The position numbers were made by a program, and so were the translations under genes. The notes below the pieces were generated by a model. That model did no database searches. It was not told where the DNA came from and saw only the letters and a list, made by a program, of their open reading frames with translations. DNA of 64,000 nucleotides from Cyclaneusma minus. Its lineage: Eukaryota > Ascomycota > Leotiomycetes > Marthamycetales > Marthamycetaceae. Location: positions 1,736,001 through 1,800,000 of the forward strand of contig JAKZHN010000005.1 of NCBI GenBank assembly GCA_037179335.1, in the 5' to 3' direction. This document shows, piece by piece, positions 1-12,695 of this stretch. The stretch's first letter is position 1; every line of letters begins with the position of its first letter.

Positions 1-713
1 GGCTTTGTCTAAGATATGCATCTAGAATTGGGATTTGAAATGTTTCTTCATGGGTTAACTGCCCGTTGTGGTACTGCCAACTGAAAGAAAGGAAAGGAAG
101 AACTTGATATGCAACAGTCAGACATTAGAGAAACTCGCATTTAGAAGCGGGAGTCAGTGGACACTTGCGAGGCGAATCATAGCCTGGCTATATATCAGAC
201 AAAGTAGTCGGATACCACTGCTTACTTTGTGTTGTATGGGAGCGGAGTTAGGTACCAGTTGACGGTGAAATCGGAGTCAGGAGAGCCAAACACTTGGTGA
301 CTTGATCATCTCCAAATAAGGTAGCCAGATATTCTTGCACTGAACTTGAAGAATTCGGAAGACTGGAAAGGAGCAAAGGTTAAGGCGAAAAGACAGCGCC
401 CACATACTTCGAACTGCCAAATGCCATCCGAGGCACGCGATCAGGTCGTCGGGTTTTTGACTGTCAGGGGTCGGAGCTCGAACGGTCCGTGGACCATCAG
501 CCTCGGTTCCCCAGACCCCGCAAAACAGCAGCAGATCGTACCTCGTACCTCGCTGGAAGACGACATAGCTGACAATTTCAACCTCGCAAAGCTCTGTGAA
601 ATAAGCCGCTACCTGCCCAATCCTGGACCGAACATAAGAACCTGGGAAGTGACATTTTAGACCTACCTACGCTCCACGTTTCTCCATCGTCCATTTCTAT
701 AGCCTGCCTGGAA
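1..713. other. 5' window edge, no supported gene
   Basis: I see no recognisable coding sequence here. A 104-codon open frame at 346-660 on the + strand has no family resemblance I can name and sits directly upstream of the SDR gene, so it is more likely promoter or leader sequence than a gene. Confidence 0.4.
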
Positions 714-1773
714 ATGTCATCTCCGCTGAATTCGAAGCGCCGCCTTGCTCTGCTCTCGGAACAGCTCGTGGCTCCCGTTCCACCGCAAGGAAACTTTGAG
801 AATATTCCTAAACTCAAGAAAGTCGCGGGGTCATCGATTGGGCCTCGTGTGGCCGGCAGGGTCGTTATTATCACCGGTATATGTCATGTCGACTCCGGCT
901 TTCTAGCCTGCTAATTCGCTCCCATAGGAACGAATTCGCCCCTGGGAATTGGACGAGCCAGCGCACACCAGTTCGCTCAAAACGGAGCGAAGGCAATCTA
1001 TATCTGCGATTATGATGACGAACATCTCGAGACACATAAGCGAGAAATCAACAGCCTGTACCCGGAATGCGAAGTCCATACTCGACAGTTTGACGCGGCA
1101 GATGAAAGCAAGGTGAAGGCAGTGGTTGATGATGCCATAAAGACATACGGGAGGCTCGATGTCTTCTTTGCAAACGCAGGAATTGTAGGCGGCCATACAA
1201 TCTTCACCGATATTGACGTCGAGGATTTTGAAAGGACGCTCCGGACGAATGTTATAGGGTATGTTCGGTCCAGTTTTTCAGTCTCGTGTTCGATGCTGAC
1301 TCCGTTGGAACAACAGAGTCTTCCTCGCAGCAAAATACGCAGCCCCGGCGATGCTGAAAACCTCATCCTCCAAGCCGTATCCCTTCGGAAGCATCATTGG
1401 CACAGCGTCCGTGGCAGGGCTGCGCTCCAACGCCGGCGCAACCGACTACTCAGCTTCGAAAGCGGCAGTCGTTTCGCTGGCGCAAACCATGTCGTACCAG
1501 CTGGCGGGCACTGGGATTCGAGTCAATGCGATATGTCCGGGAGTCATTGAGACGGGCATGACAGCCATAATGTACGAAGCTGCGCGAGCGAAGGGCACGG
1601 AGAAGAAGATCGGACAGCTGAACCCGCTGAGGAGAGGCGCGCATGCCGATGAAGTGGCACGGGTAGCGTTGTTCCTGGGGAGCGACGAAAGTAGTTATGT
1701 GAACGGGCAGGCGTGGGCGGTGGATGGAGGGTTGAGTGCTGGGCACCCTTTTGTACCGGGAAAGATCGCGTAG
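714..1773 (+). CDS. Short-chain dehydrogenase/reductase, three exons
   Basis: A classical SDR, an NAD(P)-dependent oxidoreductase whose substrate cannot be read from the sequence. Exons are 714-876, 928-1258 and 1317-1773, giving 316 residues. The first intron interrupts the cofactor loop, and joining restores TGTNSPLGIGRA at about residues 53-64. The second intron (1259-1316) rejoins into NVIGVFLAAKYAAPAM. The family motifs are all present: ANAG near residue 134, the catalytic Ser in IIGTASVAG, and YSASK (Tyr/Lys pair) near residue 208, followed by the INxICPG-type segment. The C-terminal VNGQAWAVDGG is the usual SDR ending. The N-terminal extension of about 45 residues before the Rossmann strand is longer than in minimal SDRs, and I kept the first ATG because the frame is open from there. 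No signal peptide is evident, so a soluble enzyme is likely. The next gene is 740 bp away on the same strand and unrelated. Confidence 0.85.
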
Positions 1774-2513
1774 GTTGACTTGGCTGGTTCGCTGGGTGGT
1801 GAGACTCTTGATATATCTCGAGCCATTCGCGACTGTCATCGATTGTTGGCGGTTTGGCTGATATGTGGTCGGCAATTCTTGCAGCATTTTGAGCGGTCCC
1901 CGATAAGATGCGGCGATTGCGATTGATTTACGAGTCGTCTCGTCAGCCAAGAATTCCTTGGTACACTTCCTGATAAGGCACTTGACAAAGAGGGACATCT
2001 GCTATGTAACATGTTGGTCTACTTGGACGTCACTCCTGTCGTCACTCCTGTCGTCAATCGTCATCCACGACCACGGCTAAAAACGCATCACCCAGTCATA
2101 AAGTCAAATAATGTATGAGCGGCTCCTGCATAACGCAGCAAGAAGTGGTCATAGCTCCCTAGACGTAGTAGTACATGCGCGTTCAATAAACATACTGTCA
2201 CCTTGAGAAACCATCCGCAGATTCACCCGCTCTTGTCTCCCAATTGCAAATTCAGCGGTGGTGGTGCAGTCGACCACATGATAACTGCTCCGTCTGGTCT
2301 TGGCTCCTGTTGTGCTTGTCCGCTAGATTGACTTTGACATGGCCCACATCTCGGCACAATAAACTTCTTACTCCTTGGCGCTAGGGTCTCTCCAGGTTCG
2401 CTTTTGCTTTCCGCCAGACACGGTACCTGAGAGTACTGTACACTCCCGAACCACATACACACCTCAACTCGAAGGAAAGTCCACCGAGTCCAGTCCTCGA
2501 CTTTCCACGCGTC
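1774..2513. other. Intergenic region with a short tandem duplication
   Basis: No gene is seen. A 12-bp unit (GTCACTCCTGTC) is duplicated head to tail at about 2029-2053. The right half is the upstream region of the DUF21-CBS gene, CT-rich shortly before its ATG. Confidence 0.4.
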
Positions 2514-4984
2514 ATGCCTTCGCACAGAGGTGCGTCGGCCTCGAATGGCTTCGCTGCCTTCCGCTCTATGGTCCTGGGCCTCTCCAAAGCCCTCTTTATC
2601 GGTCTTGGCCACTTCTCGTCCGTGGACGCGGCGCCCATGAAGAGATGGTTGAACATTATGGAAGACGAGCCCAAGGACGCCAAAGACCCCAACTTGTATC
2701 TGTATCTGGGTATCGCTGTCACCCTGGTCCTCTTAGGAGGCGCCTTTGCGGGCCTGACCATTGCGTAAGTACCACTTCAGCCTGCCCAAAGTGTTGCGGA
2801 ACCCCTGACTGCTATTTCCAGTTTGATGGGTCAAGATGGCGTCTACCTCCAGGTTATCGCTACATCCGGTGAAGGAAAACAAAAGAAGCACGCGAGCAGA
2901 GTCCATAGACTTCTTCAGCGGGGAAAGCACTGGGTGCTCGTCACCTTGCTGCTCAGCAACGTTATTACCAACGAAACACTTCCTATCGTCTTGGATCGAT
3001 CCCTCGGCGGTGGCTGGCCCGCAGTGCTCAGCAGTACTGTCTTGATCGGTATGGATATTGTCTCCCCCTATGAGGTAATTGCGTGCTGACTCTCCCAGTG
3101 ATCTTCGGTGAAGTTATCCCCCAGGCCATTTGCGTTCGCTATGGACTTCAAATCGGCGCTTACATGTCTGCTCCCGTACTCATGCTCATGTATGTCATGG
3201 CGCCAATCGCGTGGCCAACTGCGAAACTTCTCGACCGGATATTGGGCGAAGATCATGGTACCGTTTACAAGAAGTCCGGACTGAAGACTTTGGTTACATT
3301 GCATCAAACTCTGGGCACGGAACCTGGCGATCGACTCAACCAAGACGAGGTTACTATCATCAGCGCTGTGTTGGATCTTAAGGACAAGCCAGTTGGCAAT
3401 ATTATGACGCCGATGGAGGATGTGTTCACCATGGCTGCGGATACTGTCCTTGACGAGCAGACTATGGATATCATACTTTCTGCCGGTTATTCTCGGATCC
3501 CAATTTACGAACCAGGAAAGGAAGAGAACTTTGTTGGCATGCTTCTCGTCAAGATACTGATCACTTATGATCCGGAAGACTGCAAGCGCGTTTGTGACTT
3601 TGCGCTGGCGACACTGCCAGAGACCCGACCTGAGACGAGCTGTCTGGACATTGTCAACTTCTTCCAAGAGGGCAAGTCTCACATGGTCCTGGTCTCGGAA
3701 TACCCCGGCGAAGAATATGGCGCCATTGGCGTTGTCACCCTCGAAGATGTGATTGAAGAACTCATCGGAGAAGAAATCGTTGACGAGTCTGACGTTTACA
3801 TCGACATTCACAAAGCCGTAAGGCGCGTACACCCAGCTCCTCGATCTCGCCTTATCCGAGACCGATATGTGAAAGACAACGATACTAAGAATGGCGAGGA
3901 AGACCAACTGACTGACGCGAACGGCAATGACAACGATGGAGAGAACACTCCCTTGTTAGGACAGCGAAAAACTTCCATGGAAGGCAAACGCGCATCGGGC
4001 AGTGGTTTACCTTCGAGTCCTAAAACAACATTTTTGATGCGCAAGACCTCCGCTGATGGACAACCAGGGGCTCCCGCCGTACCCGTTCGTGGAAATCTGA
4101 GCGACATGCGCGAACACCTTAAGCACCTCGGTCCCAGTAATCTCGCCAGCCGTCCCAAGAGTACGCGTTACAACACCATCAAAGTGAAGCCTGGAAACGG
4201 AAGGATCACCCCTGACACCAAGCACCGACCAAGCTCTATCGTCGAGGACCCAGAGGAAGATTTGATAGCAGGAGTTACAACTGGTGAAGGCGAGGGTCTC
4301 CTGCGATCTGCCGGAAAAGATGCGAAAGATGGCGTGCAAGCTGTGCAGCAGAACTACGGTTCATTCACTGACGCTCCCAAGTCGCCTCCGAAGGAGGTGT
4401 TCAGTTCTAATGGTAACACCACTGCCGATGGCTCGAACGATCTCCAACCAGCCAAGTCCTCCCACAGCCACCTTAGCAGATCACCTGCTCACAATACCTC
4501 GCGCCCTGGTAGCCGCCGCAGCCGCAAGGCCCTGGAAGCTGACAGTGGCAGCGACACCGTTGGAGAATTGGAAGTGAGCAAAATGAAGCCAAAACGCGGT
4601 GTGGCTCGCAGTGGCAGTATTACCGAGAATATTATTGATGCGGGTGGCGTGCGGAAAGTGGTATTGGAGACTAACAGCAGCAATTCTGACCAGGATCTCG
4701 AGGCTATGAATGAGGGCGCCTACGGAGCCAAGCCAGTTGCCGCCGTTGCACCTGTGGCACCACGACTTATGCGCGAGGGAACGATGGACACGACGGGAAG
4801 TGGAAGCAGTGGAGTTGCCTCTACCAATGGCAGTGGAAGTGGAAGTGGAAGTGGCGAGGCCAATGGAAGTGGAAGTGGCGAGGCTAATGGAAGCAGTGTG
4901 GGTGGCGACAAGGAGGCGAAGAACAGGAGGAAGAAGCTGAAGGAGAAGGCTCGTAAGAAGGCCAAGAAGGCTGGAAAGAAATGA
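2514..4984 (+). CDS. CNNM/Mam3-type membrane protein, DUF21 plus CBS pair
   Basis: Member of the CNNM/CorC/yeast Mam3 family, linked to divalent-metal (Mg, Mn) homeostasis at vacuolar or plasma membranes. Exons are 2514-2764, 2822-3048 and 3099-4984, giving 787 residues. The N terminus carries a hydrophobic stretch and then the DUF21 transmembrane module: LYLYLGIAVTLVLLGGAFAG, the intron-spliced GLTIALMGQD, LLLSNVITNETLP, and VIFGEVIPQA with the conserved GE.IPQ. A CBS pair follows at about residues 258-385 (IMTPMEDV; GVVTLEDVIEELIGEEIVDE). The last 400 residues are low-complexity and Ser/Pro-rich. They include Gly-Ser runs encoded by GGAAGT repeats (about 4800-4890), and the protein ends in a Lys/Arg-rich tail. 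The 50-bp second intron splits the IPQ-containing segment. The start at 2514 is the first ATG of the frame and gives a plausible membrane-directed N terminus. The family assignment is firm; ion specificity is not visible. Confidence 0.9.
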
Positions 4985-5703
4985 GAAAACGAAAGCCGGG
5001 ACTGACGAGCGAGAGAGGTATCGGTGTTGGGTTGATACTGCTCAGGCATTGTGGGTTTGCTGAGAGGATCTTGCCTCTCTTGGTTGGCTGGCGGTGGAGC
5101 AAAGCACATCATACGTAACGTCGCTCGTACTGATGGTGATTTGGATGGACGGGTTCGCAGTGGAATGGGTGGTGGTGTTTTTGGCTCCTTTTCCCCTAAT
5201 TTCCCAGCGGGGAATGGAGTTGATATCAGCGTCTGTATATTATGGGCGGCTTTACTGTCTTATTGGCATGGGGTCGCAAGGATAATGTAGGCATTAAACA
5301 AGCGAAAACATGGCAAATAGCATGCACGAGAGAGGTTTAATGCCATTCTCATTCGAATCGATTATGTGTTATATGGGCGAAGACCATCATGTGATGGAGA
5401 TTCCTACTTACTCTACGATGGAGCTCAATCTGGTTTAGAATTTACACAATCGCCCCCCACCCCGCCCATACCGACGCCCCGAACATTCATTGGTCCAGCC
5501 CCTGAAACGCCCAACCTCAATCCCCCAAACCTAACAAAAAGAAAATGTCACAAAACTGACTTCGTGACCAATACGCCCCTCCCATATCCACCCTCGTGAC
5601 CTTCCATTTGTTCCAAAAGCCTTGCATTCCAATATTTCCAATTTCCTCCCCCCCCCCCCCCACCCCACCCACCTTTCCCAACACCACTCCCCACGCCCAC
5701 CAT
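4985..5703. other. Convergent intergenic region, pyrimidine-rich
   Basis: 3' flanks of the + DUF21-CBS gene and the - F-box gene. No coding signal is seen. A run of 14 C (5648-5661) sits in a strongly C-rich stretch (about 5440-5760). Confidence 0.5.
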
Positions 5704-7248
5704 CTACCTAGCTGGCAACCTCCCCATCCCCCTCAACCGCCCCCTCACCTCCTCCATCTGTCCCTCCATCGCCCACGGCATACCCTGCCCCATCCCCGCC
5801 TCCCTAAAATCCACGTGCTTCAGCGTTCCACACCTCTTTGCCAACTCCGTAACCAACGTAGTCGTAACCCACACGCTCTTGTTTGCCTTGAATTCTTCTA
5901 GTTCGTGCAGCTTTTCGAGATAGGGGAGCAGGGAGAGCGGAGAGAGGGGGGAGAGGGCGGAGGATTCCCAGGTCCAGGATTTGGGGACGTCGGATGCGTA
6001 GATGAGGGAGGTGAAGGTGGTGGGGGGGTGCGAGGGGCTGTGGACGAGGAAGTCTTCGGAGAGTTGGAGGTGGGAGAGGTTTATTTTGCTGGGTGGGGAG
6101 GTTAGTGGGATGTGGAAGGTGTGGTAAGGGGTTATGGTGTGATAAAAGGGTTTGGTGAAGGGGGTGAAAAGGGGGTTAAGTAAAAGGGGTTTGGCGAAAA
6201 GGGGGGATAGTCTTACCGAAGACGCTGGCAAGCAGCAAGCACATGACACACGCCTCCCACAGAAATATCGCGGTTCATACTCCACCGTTCCAAAAACGGA
6301 TGCGGCAACGGATGGGAGCTCGAGCTCCCACTCCTCTTCCTCGCTTCCTTCATCGACATCACAGCCCCTGCTCCACTCCCCGTACCAACACTCCCAATTA
6401 TAGGCCCCATCAACGTAGCCCTCCTTTCCCGATTCGCCTGATGAATCGGCGAATTCCTATATTTCCACTCCCGCCACCCCGCCTGCGGTTTCATATCCTC
6501 CTCCTTCTCGGTCCCAAAATAGCTCAAATCGAGCTCCCGAACTAAAGATGCATAGTGTTGTTTGTGCGTCACGGTGTGTGTGAATTGTGCATAGCGGTAG
6601 GTGGAGGCGAAGTGTGGGTGGGCGTAGAGATGCACAGCGGCGGTTTCGACGAGGTTGGTGTTGGTGAGGAGGAGTGCGTGCAGGGAGCGTTGGTCCAGGT
6701 GTTGGAATATCAAATCGAGGATTTCGCAAGGAACGGAAGCTAGTGTGGGAACATCGGGGTGAAATTTACGCTTGCGGGAGAGGATGGAGGGGGTTAGTGA
6801 TTTGAGGGAGGTGGAGGATAGAGATTTGCGGCGGTGGGAGGCGAGTTTGGGGTCAAGATTTCGATTGGCGTAGATGCGACGGGATGGAGGTAAGGAAGAG
6901 GGAGGGATGAGGGACTTGATGGGTTTGCGGGGGAGGTGCCATTTGGACTTTTTGTTTTCCTTGACGGTTTGGAGGAGGTTTGGGGCGACTAGGACGAGGC
7001 GGGAGCGCGGGAGGAAGGGGGTATTGCTGTCGATTCCGAGCAGGATTTGGCGTTTGGAGGGGGGGTAGGCGGAGGATGAGGATGGGGCGTTTAGGAAGTG
7101 GTGATGGCTGAATGCAAGACCGTTGGATCGCTGGGATAGATGCAGGGAATCAAAATCCCGATGGCGAGCCCTATTTGATGTTGTCAGTGACGGACTTTTA
7201 GGGTGGAGTTATGTTCAGGAGAGAGGGTTGGATATATCTTGCTTACAT
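5704..7248 (-). CDS. F-box domain protein with start codon split by an intron
   Basis: Likely substrate adaptor of an SCF ubiquitin ligase. Exons on the - strand are 7248-7247 (AT), 7170-6217 and 6088-5704, giving 446 residues. The F-box lies at about residues 145-190 and begins VPCEILDLIFQHLDQRSLHA, followed by LLTNTNLVETAAVHLY, the expected helix pattern. The second intron (6216-6089; GTAAGA..AG, CTAAC branch) rejoins as LRKINLSHLQLSEDF, and the C-terminal part has leucine-spaced segments (LAKRCGTLKHVDF) like a degenerate leucine-rich region. No ATG lies in the frame between the first intron acceptor and the F-box. The first in-frame ATG downstream of the upstream TAA is made only by joining AT at 7248-7247 to G at 7170 across a GTAAGC..TAG intron with a CTGAC branch. 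The target substrate cannot be inferred. The start model is inference; the F-box frame is seen directly. Confidence 0.72.
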
Positions 7249-9213
7249 GTTGCCGCTGGAGTATATACCCCGAACGTTTTATCCAAGTCGTTTCAACCAC
7301 AAGTTCAGTATATCCTGATGAAGATCTTCACTTGAACAGGGCTCTGTATGAAATAGAAGCACATTAGAAGCGCAAAGGAATTAACGAAAGTGGAGACTGA
7401 TCTTTGAAGATATCAAAGGAAATAGCTAGAAGGCTAGAACATGATCATGGCCCCACAAGAAGGTTGCGGAGCTTGAGTTTATCTGCGAAGTCTAAAAATC
7501 ACGCAGACGTCGAGGTCAATTACTTTAAGAAGCAAACCGTTTGGCGGGTCCCTGGCATGGCGGCGTAGCCAAGCCTGGATATCCGGATTTTGAGTGGAGG
7601 GGCTGGAAGGGACGGTTCGCTATCCCCGCCCTTGCACACGCGCTTGCAGCTGCTAGGGGTCCACACTTCGCGTTACCACACCAGCACCGGGCTAGAGCAG
7701 AAGGAGTCTATGTGGGGGAGTCCAGAATGATGTCGTTGACGTTCAGCCAGCATCTGGGAGCTGTGCCCGGGACTTGGTACCGACGAACCCTCGCGGCTCT
7801 GTGGATGGCGCATAGAAGGGCTAACGTCTGAGTCTGTGTCGCGAGAAGCATGTGGTCCAGGGAGCTTGCCCGAAGGACATCGAAATGAGCGAGGAGATCG
7901 GCCGGGACATGAAAATGTGTACATCATCCTGGCAAGGATGGGAGCTCCAGCAAAGTCGGTGTGGCTGTGCTGTTCATGGCTTGGAGGCTGGAGCGTCATC
8001 TCGATGGAAGGTAACTTCCTGGCCAACGCTGCTCGAAATGCCTCATATATCGTTGCACGCACGACATCTGCCCTGAAGCCTCCTGATACGAAGCTGCAGA
8101 ACAGCGGCCCGGAGGCCAGAGGAGTCCCGTGTGAGAGTCCGGACGGAGGGGTATCGGCACAGTCTTGGCTGCAGGAAACAACCACAAATAACCACAATTG
8201 AGTGTGTGCCAAGCAGCCATCTCCTTGTGACTTGGCAGGATGACTGCCCAGAGCTTCGGCTGTCTCATGAAATGAACATGAGCTCTTCCTCGAGCACTAC
8301 TTTGTACATGTCCGTCCGGTCTGGTGCGACGAAAAGAGGACACCGATGAAAGAGAAAGACAGCAGCAGAGAGCCCGATGATATCACAATTGCCAAGGAAA
8401 TGGCTTGAGGGATTGCTGAAGAACGATAACGCCGTCTGCTGGGAATCTTATTAATCAAGCTGCTCGAAAGCCGAAACACTATGCCGTTAACTTCGGATTT
8501 CATTCTACTTCCGGCCTCGATTTCTATTTCCTAACTTGCCAAGGGGCCAAGTGCTGCGGACCTTCGCCTCTTCCGTGCAAGAACGTGTACGTGGACTATT
8601 TCGGCAGCTGCCAGCTTGAAAGTTGTTAGGGTTGTGATAGTCGTCGCCTATCTTGCCTGGAGGGTGTCGTACTTCGCAAAAGGGGGGTGAAGGTGACCTG
8701 AAATGGTGAAAATCTAGAGCCTTGCTGGCTTTTGACATAAGTAGCATCCGTATTTCCGAAGAGACCGAACATATCAGACGACAACTCCTTGGCTTTCCTT
8801 CTTTCCTAATCTCCTCTCCCCGTAGCGGAAATTCATACCTGCTGCACGTCAATAAGGTTAGGACATACTTGGATACAACTCACAGTATAGGGTATCCTAT
8901 CACGATTGCTCAAGGAATAGTGGATGATTTTCTCAAAAGTTCAATTCGCTGTAGTAGTAGTCCCCGCCGTGGTGATCTTCGTCAACCACTTCGTCTGATG
9001 ATGTATCTAGGGCGCTTTGAAACCCGACCATAAACCCAACGCCTGGAGCATAGCCGTCGGATGCTCTGGTAATTCTCAGCAAGATCATGCATGCAGCATG
9101 TAATAGTGCTGCGCCAATCTGCCTGGACCCAATGCTCGGTTCTTCCATAGACCTGAACTCCTTGAAAATGCAAGAACCGCCCCTTGGCGAACGCCGTGCA
9201 GATAGCCATCCTT
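7249..9213. other. Long stretch without a recognisable gene
   Basis: Open frames occur on both strands; the longest is 179 codons, - strand, 7673-8212. They overlap one another, lack family motifs and show no convincing splice continuation. I see no tRNA or repeat here. A lineage-specific or decayed gene at 7.6-8.3 kb cannot be excluded. Confidence 0.35.
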
Positions 9214-10496
9214 TTATGGTAATACATCCTCCATCTTGACGTCTTCCTCATCCTCGTCCTCGCCATCAATGTCTCCCAGGTCCGACTCGTCCATTGCTCC
9301 ATCTCCTCCGAAGGCCGAGTTACTGGGAACCGAGGAGCCGTCATCAGGGTGAATGAGATGCTTGTTCTCGGGCTTCAGCTGCCAATGCATGGCAAAACGG
9401 CCGCTCTTGACCAGGTCCGCAATTCTCTCGAGGGATGAACGCAAATAGGCTTCTGGCTGATTGATCCTCTCCTTGAACGCTCGCATGGACCAGTAGTTGT
9501 GCTGTTTGAAGCACTCGACGATACGGTCGTAGAGCTCGTTCTGCGGTATGCGGGGGGCGCTCCTCGCCGCTTGAATCTCCTTCTTGGTCGTCGGGCGATT
9601 CGTTTTCTAGAATTTATCAGCAGAGTCCCCTGGTGTATACAAGCAATTGGTCTTACGATGAAATCTTCAAAGCCGGTCGGTCCATTGCCAACTCCGGGAA
9701 CGATGATACGACCTGTGGCATTGGGGTCATCATCATCAAGATACTTGGTGCCACGTTTGGGCTTGTGAGCCTCCAAGGACTGTTGCGCAAACAGTCGGTC
9801 AGACTCTTCGTTCGCCACAGCCAAGAAGTTCATTTCCCGACTGACTCTGCCAGCAATGGCCGTCTTTTCTAAGCTATCTGTCAGCAATGCGCTGTTTGTC
9901 TCACCATGGAAGACATACTGGGGATAGCTTTGCGGTAGTACGGCTCATTCTTCTTGTTCTTGTTCCAAGCCGGCTTCTCTCCAGGTTTGTCAACCTTCAT
10001 GCGATTGAGTCGCGCAGGCATATTGGCCATGGCGGGGTCGAACTTCTGACTGGCCTTGGATTTGTAGCCCGGAAGATCTTGCTCAGAGAAGACGAAAGTG
10101 TTGCGCGGCTTCTCCAATTCACCCAAATCATATTCTTTGGGAATCAACTGGTGCTGGGCGAGGTCCGAAGACAGTAGAACCTGGAACTTGGGCTGTGAAG
10201 AAGGTTAGCCTTCTGCAGCAGATGTTTCTACAGATGATTCCTCATACTGGTGGCCTCCTGCCCAACTTATCAGCTGGTGGCCGGATTTCCCTCAGAGTGC
10301 CGATCTGAATCTCGGCATCATCGTCCAGCTTCGACCAGGCGTCCCAGAGCCTCGGGGGCACGCGCGCCAGGAACAGGTCCTGCATCTCGGGAGCAGTGTT
10401 GAACTCCAGATCTCCAGTATCCTCGTAGATGTCTTCGTCCATCATTGAAGCAGGCGATACGCCTGGGGCGTCGGGATCGGCTTTGATGTAGTCCAT
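9214..10496 (-). CDS. TFG2: Transcription initiation factor IIF subunit beta (RAP30/Tfg2)
   Basis: Small subunit of TFIIF, which binds RNA polymerase II with Tfg1 and stabilises the pre-initiation complex in the nucleus. Exons on the - strand are 10496-10248, 10192-9919, 9868-9657 and 9606-9214, giving 375 residues. All three introns have GTATG/GTAAG donors and AG acceptors that keep the frame. The N terminus (DLEFNTAPEMQDLFLARVPP, then LWDAWSKLDDD) matches the RAP30 dimerisation region. The middle contains YYRKAIPKKTAIAGRVSRE, the conserved dimerisation and linker segment. The winged-helix domain is at about residues 262-320 (ELYDRIVECFKQHNYWSMRA, then LRSSLERIADLVKSGRF). The tail is acidic (GEDEDEEDVKMED), as in fungal orthologues. 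It is divergent from the CCCH gene across about 530 bp. The identification is firm from the winged-helix and linker motifs. Confidence 0.93.
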
Positions 10497-11025
10497 CGCG
10501 GCGAGGTCGAATGCAAGAAGCTATGGGAGAGGGTCCATTCGGAGACGCAGCGGTGCTGCTGACGATGGCGCAAAGCTGTCGTCGCAGTCTTCGAGAGTCA
10601 AGCGGTGCAGTTGTAGTGTCTTTTTGCTGCGACACAGGCTGTGTCTGGTCGGAGAGGTTGAAGATTGATTGAATAAAGACGGCGCAGGTGGTGGTGGTGG
10701 TGGTGGTGAGAATTGCAGCCTGAGCGAATGCGTCAACCGTGCCCGGAGACAGGGATCTCAGATGCCTTAGCGCAGCCTCGCGGCTATGTCGCCTCAAAGC
10801 GGGCACGGACCGACGTGCTGCCGGCGGCCTTGGCGCTTTCACTTTGCGACTGCCCATATCAAACTCCGCACAACCGCAATCTTTCTTCTCCCCTCCCCAA
10901 CTACATCCTACTCCGCCCGCCTGTCTTCCCCGCGCCGGCCGATTGATCCCCTTCGACCATCTCTACATCCCGGACGTAAGGTCATATTAACAAAGTCGTA
11001 CTACAGCAAATAACTACTAGCAAGC
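10497..11025. promoter_or_regulatory. Divergent promoter region between TFG2 and the CCCH gene
   Basis: 529 bp separate the two start codons. A GGT trinucleotide run (about 10687-10709, seven units) lies on the TFG2 side. No specific factor site is claimed. Confidence 0.5.
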
Positions 11026-12695
11026 ATGACGGCCGAAGACGATGAGATCAAGGCCAAGATCGGCCTGCTCGCCGGTGAGTCCACCAACTTCACCACGTCG
11101 CGCGACTTCTGACCACTATCATAGGGCACATCAATCGTCACAAGAACAACCAGACCGCTGCGACCCCGTATGCCAGACCGCAATCGTATCCTCAGTCGCA
11201 ACCGGGTGGCGGTAAGCAATCTCATCTTCGCTCAAACACGCCTCAGAGTGTCTTTATGGCTTGCTGATTCACTTGACAGCTTACCAGTACCCGGTCTCAT
11301 CAAGCGCCACCTGGCACCGTGGACGTGGTAATGGCTTTGCTCCCAGAGACTACGGCCGAGGTGGTAGAGGTGGTAGAGGCGGCGCCCCCATCCACCGACA
11401 CAATACCCTAGTCCTCAACACCAACACACCCACGACTCCCAACACTGGATACACAGCTTCCTATTCCGCTGCCACGCCAAACGGAAGCTCGTTTGCCCAG
11501 AACGAAAATATTCCTGCAAGTGCTTCAAGCCGTCACCTTCAATGGATCAACCCTGCTCTTCAGGACAAACACAGCCAGGAGCGCGCAAAGGCCCTGGAGG
11601 CGACAAAGATCATGTATCTTCAGAAGAAGGACGAACAGGAGAAGAACAGGATTCTGAAGCACGGCAAACGTTTTGAGATAATTGTGGAGGGCATTCGGTT
11701 CCAGGTCACGAAAGACGGTAGCAAGCTTGTCAAAATACCTGGTGAGCAACTTGGAGGCACCCACATGCTGAAAATGGTGATTGGTGCTGGGGTGGGTAAC
11801 TTATGTTGTGTAGGTGACGAGACGTTTTCGCGCACGACCCCAAAGAAAGCTATCATCGCCGGAGTCAAGTTCAACAGAAGCAAGAACGGCAATTTGTACC
11901 GAGCCCGAACTGTCCGAGCCCAGCGGTAGGAATCTCACTCGACGAGAAACTCGTCTCTTGAACAAGCTACAACGTACTGACACCCTCTTCTAGTGGCAAC
12001 AGTGTTGTTCGCAAGGTTGACAAACCATGCAGAAACTTCACTAATACTGGTAGATCTTTCTCTCCACGGCCCACGAAACTCGAATCACGTTCTAGCCACA
12101 GGCCAGTCCACCCTACCGTGTGTATGCTGACACTTCTGCAGGTTCATGCAGCAAAGGCGACATCTGCCAATACACCCACGATCCCACCAAAGTCGCCGTT
12201 TGCAGTGACTTTTTACAGAAAGGCGAATGCGATGCTGGTGATGCTTGCGATCTTTCCCATGAGCTAAGCCCTGAGAGAACCCCAGCCTGTCTGTATTTTG
12301 CCAGGAGCAGGTGCTCGAATGAAGACTGCCGCTACAGTCATGTTCGTGTTTCCCCAAGCGCTCCGGTTTGTCACGACTTTGGCGTCTATGGATATTGCGA
12401 GAAGGGCGACGAGTGTACCGAGTCTCACGTCCGTGAATGCCCTGCCTTTAGCAACACGGGCTCCTGCAAGGACACTCGTTGCAAGTTGCCTCACCGCCTC
12501 AAGGCCAGCGTCATTCGTCGCAATACCGCCCGCGAGGAAGCCGCTGGCGAAGATGACGCTAGCGATTTGTCAAGTGACGAGGACGAGGAGGAATACGATA
12601 GCGACGATGTCGACTCGGTCGTTATGGACGAGTACTTCGGCAAGGGACCACAAGACACCGACGTTTCAATGCAGCAGGACTATGTCCAGTTCTGA
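11026..12695 (+). CDS. CCCH zinc-finger protein with five fingers, RNA-binding type
   Basis: Probable nuclear RNA-binding protein of the ZC3H3/Yth1-like group, which acts in mRNA 3'-end formation or export. Exons are 11026-11074, 11125-11211, 11280-11741, 11814-11925, 11994-12049 and 12142-12695, giving 439 residues. Five consecutive CX(5-8)CX(4-5)CX3H fingers start at about residues 247, 275, 304, 331 and 354; examples are CSDFLQKGECDAGDACDLSH and CLYFARSRCSNEDCRYSH. The first finger is split by the 12050-12141 intron and is complete only after splicing. Upstream are an RGG-type segment (GRGGRGGRGGAP, about residue 75) and a basic block ending in FNRSKNGNLYRARTVRAQR. The C-terminal 60 residues are acidic. 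Finger spacing and the pre-finger block resemble ZC3H3 more than Yth1, but I would not fix an orthologue without a search. Confidence 0.85.

Noticed and set aside
7673..8212. 179-codon - strand frame as a gene
   Set aside because: No family motif, overlapping frames of similar size on the other strand, and no splice partners.
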